Shown one piece after another: positions 1-8,610 of a DNA stretch of 64,000 nt (the stretch's first letter is position 1; every line of letters begins with the position of its first letter). Source of the DNA: Nocardia sp. NBC_01503 (GTDB lineage Bacteria; Actinomycetota; Actinomycetes; Mycobacteriales; Mycobacteriaceae); assembly GCF_036327755.1 (NCBI RefSeq), contig NZ_CP109596.1, positions 3,162,001 through 3,226,000 on the forward strand, in the 5' to 3' direction. The notes under the pieces are model-generated. The model did not search any database. It had not been told where the DNA came from and saw nothing but the letters and a program-made list of their open reading frames with translations. Both the position numbers and the translations under genes were made by a program.

Positions 1-69
1 TCGGCCCGCGATCAATCCCGACCGCGAGTCCTTCGAACCCGTTCCGGCCTCTTTCGATCGTTCCGGCAC
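1..69 (-). CDS. 5' end of a gene leaving the left edge; possibly a SerB1-like HAD phosphatase
   Basis: Only 23 codons lie in the window, reading leftwards from a GTG at 69-67. The start is supported by a GGAGG Shine-Dalgarno (reverse complement of 75-79) five bases ahead. The visible residues are hydrophilic and rich in Ser, Lys and Gly, with no domain, so function cannot be read from the sequence. The guess comes only from position: in mycobacteria a SerB1-type HAD hydrolase is divergent from the glutaredoxin-hemA region. Identity is inference. Confidence 0.4.
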   Translation of the reverse strand, partial: MPERSKEAGTGSKDSRSGLIAGR

Positions 70-159
70 CAGTACCTCCGCCTGTTAGCGCGAACAATGT
101 CCACAGTAACGCCCAGGGGTGACGTGGACGTAGACGCCGAACGACATGACGGGTGTTGA

Positions 160-429
160 ATGTTCGATATGAGTGTGCCCGCCCATTCGGTGACCCTGTT
201 GACGCGCAATGGCTGCGGACTCTGCGCGGTCGCACTGGAGCAATTGCGGCCCATCTGCGCCGAGTTCGATGTCGAGATCGCACTCGTGGATGTGGACGAG
301 GCCGCCGCCACCGATCCCGGCCTGCGCGCGGAGTACGGCGATCGACTGCCGGTGGTGCTGTTGAACGGCCGCGAACACAGCTATTTCGATGTGGACGAGC
401 CGCGCTTACGCGCCGATCTCGCGCGTTGA
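160..429 (+). CDS. Glutaredoxin-like thiol-disulfide protein
   Basis: An 89-residue protein with a single thioredoxin-fold domain. It opens with a beta strand (VTLLTRNGC) leading into a CGLC redox motif near residue 21, and a cis-Pro region follows at RLPVVLLNG (about residues 65-73). Length and motif fit the short glutaredoxin family (DUF836 type) whose Mycobacterium tuberculosis member (Rv0508) lies just before hemA. It presumably reduces protein or low-molecular-weight disulfides in the cytoplasm; the partner is unknown. A second in-frame ATG at 169 is an equally possible start, since neither has a strong ribosome site. It precedes the rex operon on the same strand but is separated by about 340 bases holding a candidate Rex operator, so it is probably a separate transcript. 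Confidence 0.85.
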   Translation: MFDMSVPAHSVTLLTRNGCGLCAVALEQLRPICAEFDVEIALVDVDEAAATDPGLRAEYGDRLPVVLLNGREHSYFDVDEPRLRADLAR

Positions 430-593
430 AACAGCGGGTCGTCCGGTTCGCTCCCCACTCGGCCCGACGCCACCCCGTAACCGGGTGTTCGAGTGTTCGA
501 TTCCCGGCGCGTTGCATGGCGGGTTCGGGTTGTGCGGGGTTGAATGAATCCCGGGGCAGGAGGCCCCCGGCAAAGTGACTGAATTCACCGACT

Positions 594-611
594 TTGTGCA
601 GGGCTTCACAA
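594..611 (+). promoter_or_regulatory. Candidate Rex operator (ROP)
   Basis: The sequence TTGTGCA-GGGC-TTCACAA is an inverted repeat matching the Rex operator consensus TTGTGAA-N4-TTCACAA at 13 of 14 arm positions. It sits about 160 bases upstream of the rex start, inside a 340-base stretch (430-769) with no gene. Autoregulation of the rex-hem operon through such a site is established in Streptomyces coelicolor; here it is inferred. I see no convincing -35/-10 pair, so the exact promoter is not placed. Confidence 0.7.
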
Positions 612-769
612 GCGGTTACGGTGGTGGCACGCAACCCCGCCCTCAGCGGAAGCGACCCCGAACCCCTGACTCGACCTCGTCTGTTATGACCGCCCAGTGA
701 CGGTCACCGGCGTCGGGTCACAAAAGAACCCGGACACTCACCCCCGGCCGGACGAGGAGCGCAAGCGAC

Positions 770-1537
770 GTGACAGAGCAGCATGAGACGCCGCAGAGTG
801 GTGTCTCGGCCAAGGCTCTGCAGAAGGACATCCCGCAGGCCACGGTGGCGCGTCTCGCCACCTATCTCCGGGTTCTCGCCGTGCTCGCCGACGATGGTGT
901 TGCCATCGTATCGAGTGAGGAACTGGCTGTCGCGGCGGGTGTCGGTTCCGCCAAGTTGCGCAAGGATCTTTCCTTCCTCGGGCCCAACGGTGTTCGCGGT
1001 GTCGGGTACGACGTGATCAAGCTGCGCGACCGCGTCGAGGATGTGCTCGGACTCTCCGAGGGACACCGGGTGGTCCTGGTCGGCGCGGGTCATCTGGGCC
1101 GCGCGTTGGTCGGCTACGGCGGTTTCCGGCGGCGCGGTTTCGCCATGGTCGGGCTCTTCGACAACGATCCGACGGTGATCGGCACCACGGTGTGCGGGCT
1201 ACCGGTACGCGACGTGTCCGAATTGACCGATGCGGTGGCGGTATTGGAGCCGACCATCGCGGTCATCACCACGCCGGACGCCGCCGCACAGGGCGTCTGC
1301 GATCGGCTGGTCGCGGCGGGCGTGCTGTGCATTCTGAGCTTCTCGCCGGTGGCGCTGGACGCGCCGCCGCACGTGGAGGTGCGGCGGGTGGATCTGGCGG
1401 TGGAGATGCAACTGCTCTCCTTCGAGCTCGCCCGCAATGCGGAGGCCGCGCCGGAGCCGGTGGCCGCCGTTGGCGATTCGGTGGGCGTGATCTACACGCC
1501 GGAGGCAACCAGCAAGGGAGCGGTGGTCCAGCCATGA
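770..1537 (+). CDS. rex: Redox-sensing transcriptional repressor Rex
   Basis: A 255-residue protein with the complete Rex architecture: an N-terminal winged helix (about residues 22-85, including [12 protein letters not shown]) and a Rossmann NAD(H)-binding domain with G105-x-G107-x2-G110 (GAGHLG) and a following FDNDP acidic segment. Rex senses the NADH/NAD+ ratio: NADH binding releases it from operators in front of respiratory genes. The GTG start has a GAGGAG ribosome site about nine bases upstream. The stop overlaps the hemA start in an ATGA, so the two are translationally coupled. A near-perfect Rex operator at 594-611 suggests it controls its own operon and hence haem synthesis. From memory, M. 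tuberculosis lacks rex at this position, so the gene separates this organism from tubercle bacilli. Confidence 0.96.
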   Translation: MTEQHETPQSGVSAKALQKDIPQATVARLATYLRVLAVLADDGVAIVSSEELAVAAGVGSAKLRKDLSFLGPNGVRGVGYDVIKLRDRVEDVLGLSEGHRVVLVGAGHLGRALVGYGGFRRRGFAMVGLFDNDPTVIGTTVCGLPVRDVSELTDAVAVLEPTIAVITTPDAAAQGVCDRLVAAGVLCILSFSPVALDAPPHVEVRRVDLAVEMQLLSFELARNAEAAPEPVAAVGDSVGVIYTPEATSKGAVVQP

Positions 1538-2922
1538 GTGTGCTTCTCGTCGGGATCTCACATCGCAGCGCGCCGGTTGCGGTGCTCGAGAAGATCGCGA
1601 TCACCGAGCACGATCGGCCCAAGCTGACCGAGAAGATGCTGGCCTCCAGCCACGTCTCCGAAGCCATGATCGTCTCCACCTGCAATCGCGTGGAGATCTA
1701 CGCCGTCGTCGATGCCTTCCACCCCGCGCTCGGCGAGATCAGCGAACTGCTGACCAAGCACTCCGGGCTACCGCTGCCCGAACTCACCAAGCACGCCTAC
1801 GTCCGCTACGCCGAGGCCGCCGCCGAGCATCTGTTCGCCGTCGCCTCCGGACTGGATTCGATGGTCGTCGGCGAGCAGCAGGTGCTCAGCCAGATTCGCG
1901 CCGCCTACGCCGCCTCGGATTCCCAGCAGGCCGCCGGGCGCACCCTGCACGAGCTGGCCCAGCATTCGCTGCGGGTCGGCAAGCGGGTGCACTCGGAGAC
2001 CGGGATCGATCGCGCGGGCGCGTCGGTGGTGTCGGTCGCCCTCGATCGCGCGCGACTGGTGCTCGGTCCGCTCGAAGGCCGCACCGCGCTGGTGCTGGGC
2101 GCCGGGGCCATGGGTGGTCTCGCGGTCGCGCAGCTGGCGCGGGCCGGGGTCGCTCGCATCATCGTGGTGAACCGGACGCTGGAACGTGCTGAGCGGCTTG
2201 CCAATACGGCCACCACCATGCACGGCGTCGCCGCCGCGGCGATGGATATCGCGCGCCTGGTCGAGGCCATGGCCGCGGCCGAGGTCGTGGTCACCTGTAC
2301 CGGCGCGGTCGGCACCGTGGTCAGCATCGCCGATGTGCACCATGCGCTTTCGGCCTCCGGCGCGAGCGAGCAGCTGGTCATCTGCGATCTGGGCCTGCCC
2401 CGCGATGTGGATCACGCCGTCGCCGGACTGCCGGGCGTCACCGTCATCGATATGGAGACGCTGCAGCGCGATCCGTCGGCCGGCGCGGCCGCTGACGATA
2501 CCGCCGCCGCCCGCACCATCGTCGCCGACGAACTCGCCAAATACCTTGCCGGACAGCGAATGGCCGAGGTCACCCCGACCGTGGCCGCACTGCGGCAGAT
2601 GGCCGCCGATGTGGTCGAGGGTGAGCTGTTGCGGCTGGATTCGCGACTACCCGGCCTCGATGCCGCGCATCGCGAGGAGGTGGCGCGTACCGTGCGCCGC
2701 GTCGTCGACAAACTGCTGCACGCGCCGACGGTGCGGGTCAAGCAGTTGGCCTCCACGCCCGGCGGGGACAGTTACGCCGAAGCGCTGCGTGAGCTGTTCG
2801 AACTCAAACCCGGTGCGGCGCAGGCGGTTGCGGCCCCGATGGAGATCTCCACACCGGCCGGCGTGCTGGCCGACGATTTCACCGCCGCCCATTCGGGGGA
2901 CGAACAGGGGCTGACCGCATGA
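1534..2922 (+). CDS. hemA: Glutamyl-tRNA reductase
   Basis: A 462-residue enzyme reducing glutamyl-tRNA(Glu) to glutamate-1-semialdehyde with NADPH, the first committed step of the C5 haem pathway. The N-terminal catalytic domain carries the nucleophile C50 in STCNRVE and an early GISHRSAPV motif. A Rossmann NADPH domain follows (GAGAMGGLA, about residues 188-196), then a helical dimerisation domain. The ATG at 1534 overlaps the rex stop by four bases; longer in-frame extensions upstream lie inside rex and are rejected. Its own stop overlaps the hemC start by four bases. HemL, which consumes the product, is encoded about 7 kb downstream. Confidence 0.97.
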   Translation: MSVLLVGISHRSAPVAVLEKIAITEHDRPKLTEKMLASSHVSEAMIVSTCNRVEIYAVVDAFHPALGEISELLTKHSGLPLPELTKHAYVRYAEAAAEHLFAVASGLDSMVVGEQQVLSQIRAAYAASDSQQAAGRTLHELAQHSLRVGKRVHSETGIDRAGASVVSVALDRARLVLGPLEGRTALVLGAGAMGGLAVAQLARAGVARIIVVNRTLERAERLANTATTMHGVAAAAMDIARLVEAMAAAEVVVTCTGAVGTVVSIADVHHALSASGASEQLVICDLGLPRDVDHAVAGLPGVTVIDMETLQRDPSAGAAADDTAAARTIVADELAKYLAGQRMAEVTPTVAALRQMAADVVEGELLRLDSRLPGLDAAHREEVARTVRRVVDKLLHAPTVRVKQLASTPGGDSYAEALRELFELKPGAAQAVAAPMEISTPAGVLADDFTAAHSGDEQGLTA

Positions 2923-3989
2923 CCGGAGCGATGGTGCAGGACATACAGACAGGGCGGGAAGCCGTGCCGGACACAAAGCGTGGAACCGTCGACGCGCCGT
3001 GGCGCATCGGTACTCGAGGCTCGCTGCTGGCCCTGACCCAGGCCGGGCATGTGCGCGACGAGCTGATCGCCGCCGGGCAGCAGGCCGAGCTGGTGATCGT
3101 CAAGACCGCGGGCGATCAGTCCTCCGCGCCGGTGCAGACCATCGGCGTCGGCGTCTTCACCGCCGCGCTGCGTGACGAATTGGCCGCGGGCACAGTCGAT
3201 ATCGCGGTGCACTCGTACAAGGATCTGCCGACCGCGCAGGATCCGAGATTCGAAATCGCGGCCATTCCGCCGCGCCAGGATCCGCGCGATGCCCTGGTGG
3301 CGCGCGACGGCCTGGTGCTGGGCGAACTGCCCGCGGGCGCTCGGATCGGAACCTCCGCCCCGCGCCGCGCCTCACAGCTGCTGGCACTCGGCCTCGGCGT
3401 CGAGATCGTGCCGCTGCGCGGCAATCTCGACACCAGACTTTCCAAAGTCGCCAATGGTGAACTCGATGCCGTCGTGGTGGCCCGGGCCGGGCTGGCCCGG
3501 ATCGGCCGCCTCGATGCCGTGACCGAATCGCTGGAGCCGGTGCAGATGCTGCCCGCCCCCGCGCAGGGCGCGCTCGCGGTCGAATGCCGCAGCGAGGACA
3601 CCGAACTCGTGACCATCCTGTCCGCCCTCGACGATGCCGGCACCCGCGCCGCCATCACCGCCGAGCGGGCGCTGCTGGCCGAACTGGAGGCGGGTTGCAC
3701 CGCCCCGATCGGCGCGCTGGCCGAGGTCGTCGAATCCCTCGACGATGACGGCCGGGTGGTGGATGAACTGTCGCTGCGCGGTTGTGTGGCGGCGATCGAT
3801 GGCTCGGACACCATCCGGGCCTCTGTGGTCGGCTCGCTCGCGGATGCCGCGGAACTGGGCCGTGCACTGGCGCGTGAGCTCTTGGAGCTGGGGGCGCGCG
3901 ACCTGCTCAGTGACCCCGGGGACGGCAGCCCGGTGGCCGAGCAATCCGACGACAGCAGCAATCCCAGCCCAATGGAGAATATTCGATGA
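2919..3989 (+). CDS. hemC: Porphobilinogen deaminase (hydroxymethylbilane synthase)
   Basis: A 356-residue enzyme polymerising four porphobilinogens into hydroxymethylbilane. Visible family features are [13 protein letters not shown] near residue 30, HSYKDLP, the Arg-rich [11 protein letters not shown], and [11 protein letters not shown] with C260 as the predicted attachment site of the dipyrromethane cofactor. It starts in an ATGA overlap with hemA. About 27 residues precede the conserved domain, and a second in-frame Met at codon 5 is a possible alternative. The C-terminus carries an acidic Ser/Pro tail. The stop overlaps a short coupling ORF that leads into cobA/hemD. Confidence 0.96.
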   Translation: MTGAMVQDIQTGREAVPDTKRGTVDAPWRIGTRGSLLALTQAGHVRDELIAAGQQAELVIVKTAGDQSSAPVQTIGVGVFTAALRDELAAGTVDIAVHSYKDLPTAQDPRFEIAAIPPRQDPRDALVARDGLVLGELPAGARIGTSAPRRASQLLALGLGVEIVPLRGNLDTRLSKVANGELDAVVVARAGLARIGRLDAVTESLEPVQMLPAPAQGALAVECRSEDTELVTILSALDDAGTRAAITAERALLAELEAGCTAPIGALAEVVESLDDDGRVVDELSLRGCVAAIDGSDTIRASVVGSLADAAELGRALARELLELGARDLLSDPGDGSPVAEQSDDSSNPSPMENIR

Positions 3990-4066
3990 GTGAGCGCAGC
4001 GAACGAATCACGGACACAGCGCCTGCGGGCACCGCTGCGCCGAGCCCTAGCGAGGTGCAGCGGTGA
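3986..4066 (+). CDS. 26-residue bridging mini-ORF between hemC and cobA/hemD
   Basis: An open frame beginning [11 protein letters not shown] starts in an ATGA overlap with the hemC stop and ends in a GTGA overlap with the cobA/hemD start. It therefore fills the 73-base gap exactly and keeps ribosomes moving through the operon. I see no ribosome site of its own. The likely role is translational coupling rather than a functional peptide. The opening DNA (GAGTGAGCGCAGCGAACGAA) resembles a sequence I recall as recurrent near gene starts in Nocardia and relatives; no second copy is visible here. Whether the peptide accumulates cannot be told from the sequence. Confidence 0.45.
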   Translation: MSERSERITDTAPAGTAAPSPSEVQR

Positions 4067-5625
4067 GCCGAGCGACGAAGAAGCACCCCGGCCGGATCCT
4101 TTTCGTAGGGTCCGGGCCCGGTGATCCTGCGCTGCTGACCGTGCGTGCCCGTGAGGTGCTGGCGCGGGCCGAGCTCGCGTTCACCGATCCCGATGTCGAC
4201 AAGGGCGTGCTCGCCCTGATCGGCACCGCCTCCGAGCCGGGCCCCGACGGGCAGTTGCCCGTCGATGTGCGCCCCGCGCTCGGTGACGCGGCCGAGGTCG
4301 CCAAGACGCTGATCGCCGAGGCCCGCAATGGTTTCGACGTGGTGCGCCTGGTCTCCGGTGACCCGCTGACCACCGATTCGGTGATCCAGGAGGTCAATGC
4401 CGTCACCCGCTCGCACCTGATGTTCGAGGTGCTGCCGGGTCTGTCGGCCGGAACCACGGTGCCCGCCTACGCGGGAATCGAATTGGGCTCGAGTCACACC
4501 GAGGTCGATGTGCGCGGTGAGGTGGACTGGGCGGCCGTCGCGGCGGCGCCCGGTCCGCTGGTGCTGCACGCCACCTCCGGACATCTGGCCGAGACGGCCA
4601 GTGCGCTGGTGGAGCACGGTATGGCCCCGCAGACCCCGGTCGCGGTGACCGTGCGCGGCACCACCCGGCAGCAGCGCACCATCGACGCCACGCTGGCGAC
4701 GCTGAACAACGCGGCCTCGGAGATGGTTGGCCCGCTGGTGGTCACCGTCGGCAAAGAGGTCGAGAAGCGCGCCAAGACCTCCTGGTGGGAGTCGCGGGCG
4801 CTGTACGGCTGGACCGTTCTGGTGCCGCGCACCAAGGAGCAGGCCGGTGAGATGAGCGAGAAGCTCGTCATGCACGGCGCGATTCCGATGGAAGTTCCGA
4901 CCATTGCCGTCGAGCCGCCGCGCAGCCCCGCCCAGATGGAGCGCGCGGTCAAGGGTTTGGTCGACGGCCGCTACCAATGGGTGGTCTTCACCTCCACCAA
5001 CGCGGTGCGCGCGGTGTGGGAGAAGTTCGGCGAATTCGGTTTGGACGCACGGGCTTTCTCCGGCGTGAAGATCGCCTGCGTGGGCGAGGCCACCGCGGAG
5101 AAGGTGCGCTCGTTCGGCATCAACCCGGAGCTGATCCCCAGTGGTGAGCAGTCCTCGGAGGGTCTGCTGGCCGACTTCCCGCCGTACGACGACGTTTTCG
5201 ATCCGGTGAACCGGGTGCTGTTGCCGCGCGCGGATATCGCCACCGAAACCCTGGCCGAGGGTCTGCGCGACCGCGGCTGGGAGATCGACGATGTCACCGC
5301 GTACCGCACCGTGCGGGCCTCCCCGCCGCCGGCGGAAACCCGCGAGATGATCAAGACCGGCGGTTTCGACGCGGTGCTGTTCACCTCGTCCTCCACCGTC
5401 CGGAACCTGGTCGGTATCGCAGGTAAGCCGCACGCTCGCACCATCGTCGCCTGCATCGGCCCCAAAACCGCCGAGACGGCAATCGAATTCGGCCTGCGCG
5501 TGGATGTCCAGCCCGAAATCGCCCAGGTGGGCCCGCTCGTCGAGGCGCTCGCCGAGCACGCCGCCCACCTGCGCGCCGAGGGCCTGTTGCCCCCGCCGCG
5601 CAAGAAGAGCCGCCGCAGCCGCTGA
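4063..5625 (+). CDS. hemD: Fused uroporphyrinogen-III C-methyltransferase / uroporphyrinogen-III synthase
   Basis: A 520-residue two-domain enzyme. The N-terminal half (about 1-250) is a CobA/SUMT-like methyltransferase with the glycine-rich start FVGSGPGDPALLT and the LVSGDPL loop. The C-terminal half (about 255-510) is HemD-like, with WTVLVPRTKEQ, VFTSTNAVRA and VLFTSSSTVRNL. It closes hydroxymethylbilane to uroporphyrinogen III and may send part of it towards sirohaem or B12. The fusion is normal in actinobacteria. The GTG start overlaps the mini-ORF stop by four bases. The protein ends in a basic KKSRRSR tail. A strong hairpin follows, ending the operon. The sirohaem branch would suit an organism with assimilatory nitrate reduction, as at 54352-58860. 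Confidence 0.94.
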   Translation: MSRATKKHPGRILFVGSGPGDPALLTVRAREVLARAELAFTDPDVDKGVLALIGTASEPGPDGQLPVDVRPALGDAAEVAKTLIAEARNGFDVVRLVSGDPLTTDSVIQEVNAVTRSHLMFEVLPGLSAGTTVPAYAGIELGSSHTEVDVRGEVDWAAVAAAPGPLVLHATSGHLAETASALVEHGMAPQTPVAVTVRGTTRQQRTIDATLATLNNAASEMVGPLVVTVGKEVEKRAKTSWWESRALYGWTVLVPRTKEQAGEMSEKLVMHGAIPMEVPTIAVEPPRSPAQMERAVKGLVDGRYQWVVFTSTNAVRAVWEKFGEFGLDARAFSGVKIACVGEATAEKVRSFGINPELIPSGEQSSEGLLADFPPYDDVFDPVNRVLLPRADIATETLAEGLRDRGWEIDDVTAYRTVRASPPPAETREMIKTGGFDAVLFTSSSTVRNLVGIAGKPHARTIVACIGPKTAETAIEFGLRVDVQPEIAQVGPLVEALAEHAAHLRAEGLLPPPRKKSRRSR

Positions 5626-5647
5626 TCCGGCCGCAGTCGAGGCGAAC

Positions 5648-5677
5648 CGGCCCCCGCATCCGATGGTGCGGGGGCCG
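5648..5677 (+). terminator. Terminator hairpin of the rex-hem operon
   Basis: CGGCCCCCGCA pairs perfectly with TGCGGGGGCCG across an eight-base loop, 22 bases after the cobA/hemD stop. A pyrimidine-rich run (TTCCTGTT) follows. The 11-bp GC stem is typical of actinobacterial intrinsic terminators, which often lack a long T tract. Confidence 0.75.
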
Positions 5678-5755
5678 TTCCTGTTCGACCTCGGAGTCAT
5701 TGCCCATGGAAGTGATGGCATTTCACATTCCGGGAGCTGGCCTACTGTTCGCGTG

Positions 5756-6184
5756 ATGAAGCGAATCATAGTGAATATGCTTGGGGCTGCGGCCTTTTCG
5801 GGCGGAATCCTGATGGCCGGAATCGGTTCGGCCGCGGCAGCGCCGCAGGGTATCCCGCTGGAGTCCGCGCCCGTCGCGGATTCGGGCTCCAGTGCGGGCA
5901 ATCTACTCGCCGGCATCCTGGGCACCGGCTCCGCCGCGATCAAATGTATGGCGGGCGGCGGCGATTGGTCTTCTTTCCCGCGCTCGGCGGACGGTCCGAT
6001 GGGCTGCCTGCCCTCGGGTTACGGAATTTCGGCGACCTCGGGTGGCGCAACTCCGGCCGACTCGATCGCGGACCCCGGCACCGGTTCCGCCTCCGGTTCC
6101 GCGCAACTCCTGCTGAAGTGTCTGACCAGCGGGTCTTCCGTGGCCCCCGGTGACCAGATGGGCTTCCCCGCTATCTGCCGTTGA
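5756..6184 (+). CDS. Small exported protein of unknown function
   Basis: A 142-residue protein with a Sec signal peptide: basic start MKRIIV, hydrophobic core, and likely cleavage after GSAAAA near residue 28. The mature part is rich in Gly, Ser, Ala and Pro, with four cysteines (KCMAG, GCLPS, KCLTS, AICR) that could form two disulfides outside the cell. No family is recognised. TACTGT seven bases upstream of the ATG looks like a -10 that would make the message leaderless. It is flanked by terminators and stands alone. Confidence 0.7.
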   Translation: MKRIIVNMLGAAAFSGGILMAGIGSAAAAPQGIPLESAPVADSGSSAGNLLAGILGTGSAAIKCMAGGGDWSSFPRSADGPMGCLPSGYGISATSGGATPADSIADPGTGSASGSAQLLLKCLTSGSSVAPGDQMGFPAICR

Positions 6185-6210
6185 CGATTTCGCGGCCCCG
6201 GCCGAAATCG
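6185..6210 (+). terminator. Terminator hairpin after the exported protein gene
   Basis: CGATTT pairs with AAATCG and CGGCC with GGCCG around a two-base internal bulge, directly after the stop codon of the 5756-6184 gene. No T tract follows. Confidence 0.55.
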
Positions 6211-6244
6211 ATTGCCGTGGAACATCCACGCCTGGTTTCCGGAC

Positions 6245-6275
6245 GGTCCCACTCGTCATGAAGGCGAGCCGGACC
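6245..6275 (-). terminator. Terminator hairpin after the 6294-6620 gene
   Basis: GGTCC pairs with GGACC and CTCG with CGAG in an interrupted stem, 19 bases past the end of the leftward gene. Together with the previous hairpin it separates two convergent genes. Confidence 0.5.
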
Positions 6276-6293
6276 CTCCGGTGTCCGGTCAGG

Positions 6294-6620
6294 TCAGCGT
6301 TGGGCGGCCATCATGCGGCGGACCATGCGGCAGGTGGCATCCGACGGCCGGTGTACGCCGACGAAATCGGCTGTCTCCCTGATCTTTTCGTTGGTCGCCT
6401 GGTCGGGGGCGAAGGTGCCCGCGTCCAATAGGGCGATGGCCAGGCGCATGGCCTTGATACGCCGGTTGTGCGAGATGTACCAGGAGCGTGGACGGCCCGC
6501 GGGTAGTGGTTGCTTGATGAGTGGGCGCCAGGCGTGATCGATCACGTCCCCCTTCTTGGGCACCGCGGCCTCATCGGACATGTTTGTCTTGCTGGACATG
6601 TTGGGTACGGCTGCAAGCAC
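6294..6620 (-). CDS. Conserved-looking basic hypothetical protein
   Basis: A 108-residue cytoplasmic protein with no signal or membrane segment. The middle holds [20 protein letters not shown] and the end is rich in Arg and Met ([12 protein letters not shown]). No family is recognised. The GTG at 6620 is chosen because GGGAGG lies at ideal distance ahead of it; an in-frame TTG two codons earlier is too close to that site. It is transcribed away from hemB, its start lying 185 bases from the hemB start. Confidence 0.6.
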   Translation of the reverse strand: MLAAVPNMSSKTNMSDEAAVPKKGDVIDHAWRPLIKQPLPAGRPRSWYISHNRRIKAMRLAIALLDAGTFAPDQATNEKIRETADFVGVHRPSDATCRMVRRMMAAQR

Positions 6621-6805
6621 GACCAATCCTCCCTGTCGCGATCAGAGTTCGAGTCGAAACTTCCGACGCGATCTCTTCGAACACATCTTCGATTCTACCC
6701 GTGACCACCGACAAAGTCCGCTGCTCACAAAGGTTTACGGGACATACCCGGCAAACCCCCGGAGGCCCCCGCGACGGACGGACGGCACGGGCATATCATC
6801 GCCGT

Positions 6806-7783
6806 ATGACCGGAATGGACCGCCCACGGCGGTTGCGCCGCACCCCAGCTCTACGTCGTCTGGTGGCTGAAACCACACTGCAGCCCAGGCAACTAGTGCT
6901 CCCCATGTTCGTCGCCGACGGGCTCGACGAACCTCGTGAAATCTCCTCCATGCCAGGCGTTTACCAGCATTCGATGGATTCACTGCGCAAGGCCGCGGTG
7001 GAGGCCGTCGCGGCGGGCGTCGGCGGGCTCATGCTCTTCGGCGTTCCCCGCCCCGAGGACAAGGACCCGCAGGGCAGTCAGGCCAGTGATCCGAACGGCA
7101 TTCTGAATCGCGGACTTCGCGCCCTGGTCAACGAGGTCGGCGGCTCGACCGTCGTGATGGCCGATACCTGCCTGGACGAATTCACCGATCACGGGCACTG
7201 CGGCGTACTCGGCGCGGACGGCGGTGTCGACAATGACGCCACCCTGCGTCGCTATGTCGACATGGCCGTCGCGCAGGCCGAGACCGGCGCGGACCTGCTC
7301 GGCACCAGCGGCATGATGGACGGCCAGGTCGGCGCGATTCGCGCGGGTCTGGACGCGGCCGGATATATCGACACCGCCATTCTGGCCTACGCCGCCAAGT
7401 ACGCCTCCGCCTTCTACGGTCCCTTCCGGGAGGCGGTCGGCTCCTCGCTGGAGGGCGATCGCCGTACCTACCAGCAGGATCCGGCGAATCGCCGCGAGGC
7501 CGTGCGCGAGCTGGAGCTCGATCTCGCCGAGGGCGCGGATATCGTCATGGTGAAGCCCGCCATGTCGTACCTGGATATTCTGCGCGATGTCGCGGACCGC
7601 TCCACGGTTCCGGTGGCGGCCTATCAGATCTCCGGCGAGTACGCGATGATCACCGCCGCCGCGCAGAACGGCTGGATCGATCGCCGCGGCGCGATCCTGG
7701 AGTCGCTCCTGGGCATCCGGCGTGCGGGAGCGGATATGGTGCTCACCTACTGGGCCACCGAAGCCGCGCACTGGCTTGGCTGA
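6806..7783 (+). CDS. hemB: Delta-aminolevulinic acid dehydratase (porphobilinogen synthase)
   Basis: A 325-residue enzyme condensing two 5-aminolevulinates to porphobilinogen. The two Schiff-base lysines are visible: K198 in [13 protein letters not shown] and K250 in [10 protein letters not shown]. The Cys site [16 protein letters not shown] fits a metal-binding ALAD, while the Asp-rich variants typical of Mg-dependent enzymes are not obvious. Upstream, TATCAT sits six bases before the ATG, so the message is probably leaderless. A longer reading frame to 6521 is rejected as upstream noise. It belongs to the haem cluster but is separated from hemACD by two small genes. Confidence 0.97.
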   Translation: MTGMDRPRRLRRTPALRRLVAETTLQPRQLVLPMFVADGLDEPREISSMPGVYQHSMDSLRKAAVEAVAAGVGGLMLFGVPRPEDKDPQGSQASDPNGILNRGLRALVNEVGGSTVVMADTCLDEFTDHGHCGVLGADGGVDNDATLRRYVDMAVAQAETGADLLGTSGMMDGQVGAIRAGLDAAGYIDTAILAYAAKYASAFYGPFREAVGSSLEGDRRTYQQDPANRREAVRELELDLAEGADIVMVKPAMSYLDILRDVADRSTVPVAAYQISGEYAMITAAAQNGWIDRRGAILESLLGIRRAGADMVLTYWATEAAHWLG

Positions 7784-7808
7784 GCAGGCTCTACCCGCGG
7801 TGAATTCG

Positions 7809-8312
7809 ATGATCCCTCCCATGGGCGCGCGCCCGGTGCCCGAGGATGTGCGTACCTCCTGCCAACTCTGGTGTGCGGCACTGGCACTCGGTGTGGTGCA
7901 GGTGGTCGCGGTGCTGCTCGCCCAGCTGGGGCAGCGCGGGGAGCTGGCGCGGGAGATGGTCGATCGTGCGGCGGGCACGAAACAGCCGGTGACCTTGGCG
8001 CAGGCGCAATTACAGGTGTTGGTGGGGCTCACCGTGATCGCGCTGCTGTGGTTGGCGTTGAACGGTGCGGGTGCGGCCGTGGTGTATCAGCTGTGGCGTG
8101 GAAAGAACTGGGCGCGTGCGGTTCTCACCGGATACGCGTTCTTCCTGGCGCTCGGCGCGGGATTGGCGATTATCGGCAAGGGCACGCTGTCGGGGGTGGC
8201 GGGCATGGTCGCCGGGGGTGTTTCGATCGTGCAGGCGGTGCTGGCCGGCGGCGCCGTATTCCTTTGCCACCGAATCGATTCGGAGCCGTTCTTCCGGCCC
8301 GGACCGCGATGA
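7809..8312 (+). CDS. Integral membrane protein, about four helices
   Basis: A 167-residue protein with hydrophobic segments at about residues 22-42, 70-95, 108-128 and 133-153, and a cytoplasmic-looking tail (RIDSEPFFRPGPR). No catalytic motif is seen. Its position just after hemB matches a conserved membrane protein at that place in mycobacteria (Rv0513 region, from memory). An in-frame GTG at 7800 is an alternative start; neither has a strong ribosome site. Function unknown. Confidence 0.75.
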   Translation: MIPPMGARPVPEDVRTSCQLWCAALALGVVQVVAVLLAQLGQRGELAREMVDRAAGTKQPVTLAQAQLQVLVGLTVIALLWLALNGAGAAVVYQLWRGKNWARAVLTGYAFFLALGAGLAIIGKGTLSGVAGMVAGGVSIVQAVLAGGAVFLCHRIDSEPFFRPGPR

Positions 8313-8441
8313 ATACTGCGGAGTTTGTTACGGGCGTACTACCGGGTACAGTGAGGGCTGTCACAGAGAGTTCGGGAACCGGAAGTCACTCGTCATGCGT
8401 TGTGCCATGGCCTGTTCGGCGCCGGAGAGGCGGAGGCAACG

Positions 8442-8561
8442 ATGCGAGTGGTTATCCAGCAACCACACAGCCTTCGGCGCGACGTGCTGGGGTTGAGTCT
8501 GCTGTTCCTGTTCGGACTGCTCACCCTCGCCGTGCTGTTGATTCCGGGTCTGCTCGCCTGA
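8442..8561 (+). CDS. 39-residue single-helix membrane protein
   Basis: A short frame with an excellent ribosome site (GGAGG five bases before the ATG). It encodes a hydrophilic start MRVVIQQPHSLRRD followed by about 22 hydrophobic residues (SLLFLFGLLTLAVLLIPGLL) that would span the membrane once, positive side in. It lies between two membrane-protein genes on the same strand. The good ribosome site and sensible topology argue for a real small protein; no family is recognised. Confidence 0.6.
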   Translation: MRVVIQQPHSLRRDVLGLSLLFLFGLLTLAVLLIPGLLA

Positions 8562-8610
8562 GCGCAATGCGCCGCTCGTCCGGTTCGCGCGGTCCAGCTA
8601 GGTTCTACCT

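Noticed and set aside
480..510. tRNA-like GTTCGATTCC arm upstream of rex
   Set aside because: The bases form a small stem but no acceptor, D or anticodon arms are found at proper distances.
1192..1533. N-terminal extension of hemA
   Set aside because: Lies inside rex; HemA homology and the ATGA overlap place the start at 1534.
3907..5943. 678-codon open frame on the minus strand
   Set aside because: It is antisense to cobA/hemD and rich in His, Gly and Arg, as expected for the complement of GC-rich genes.
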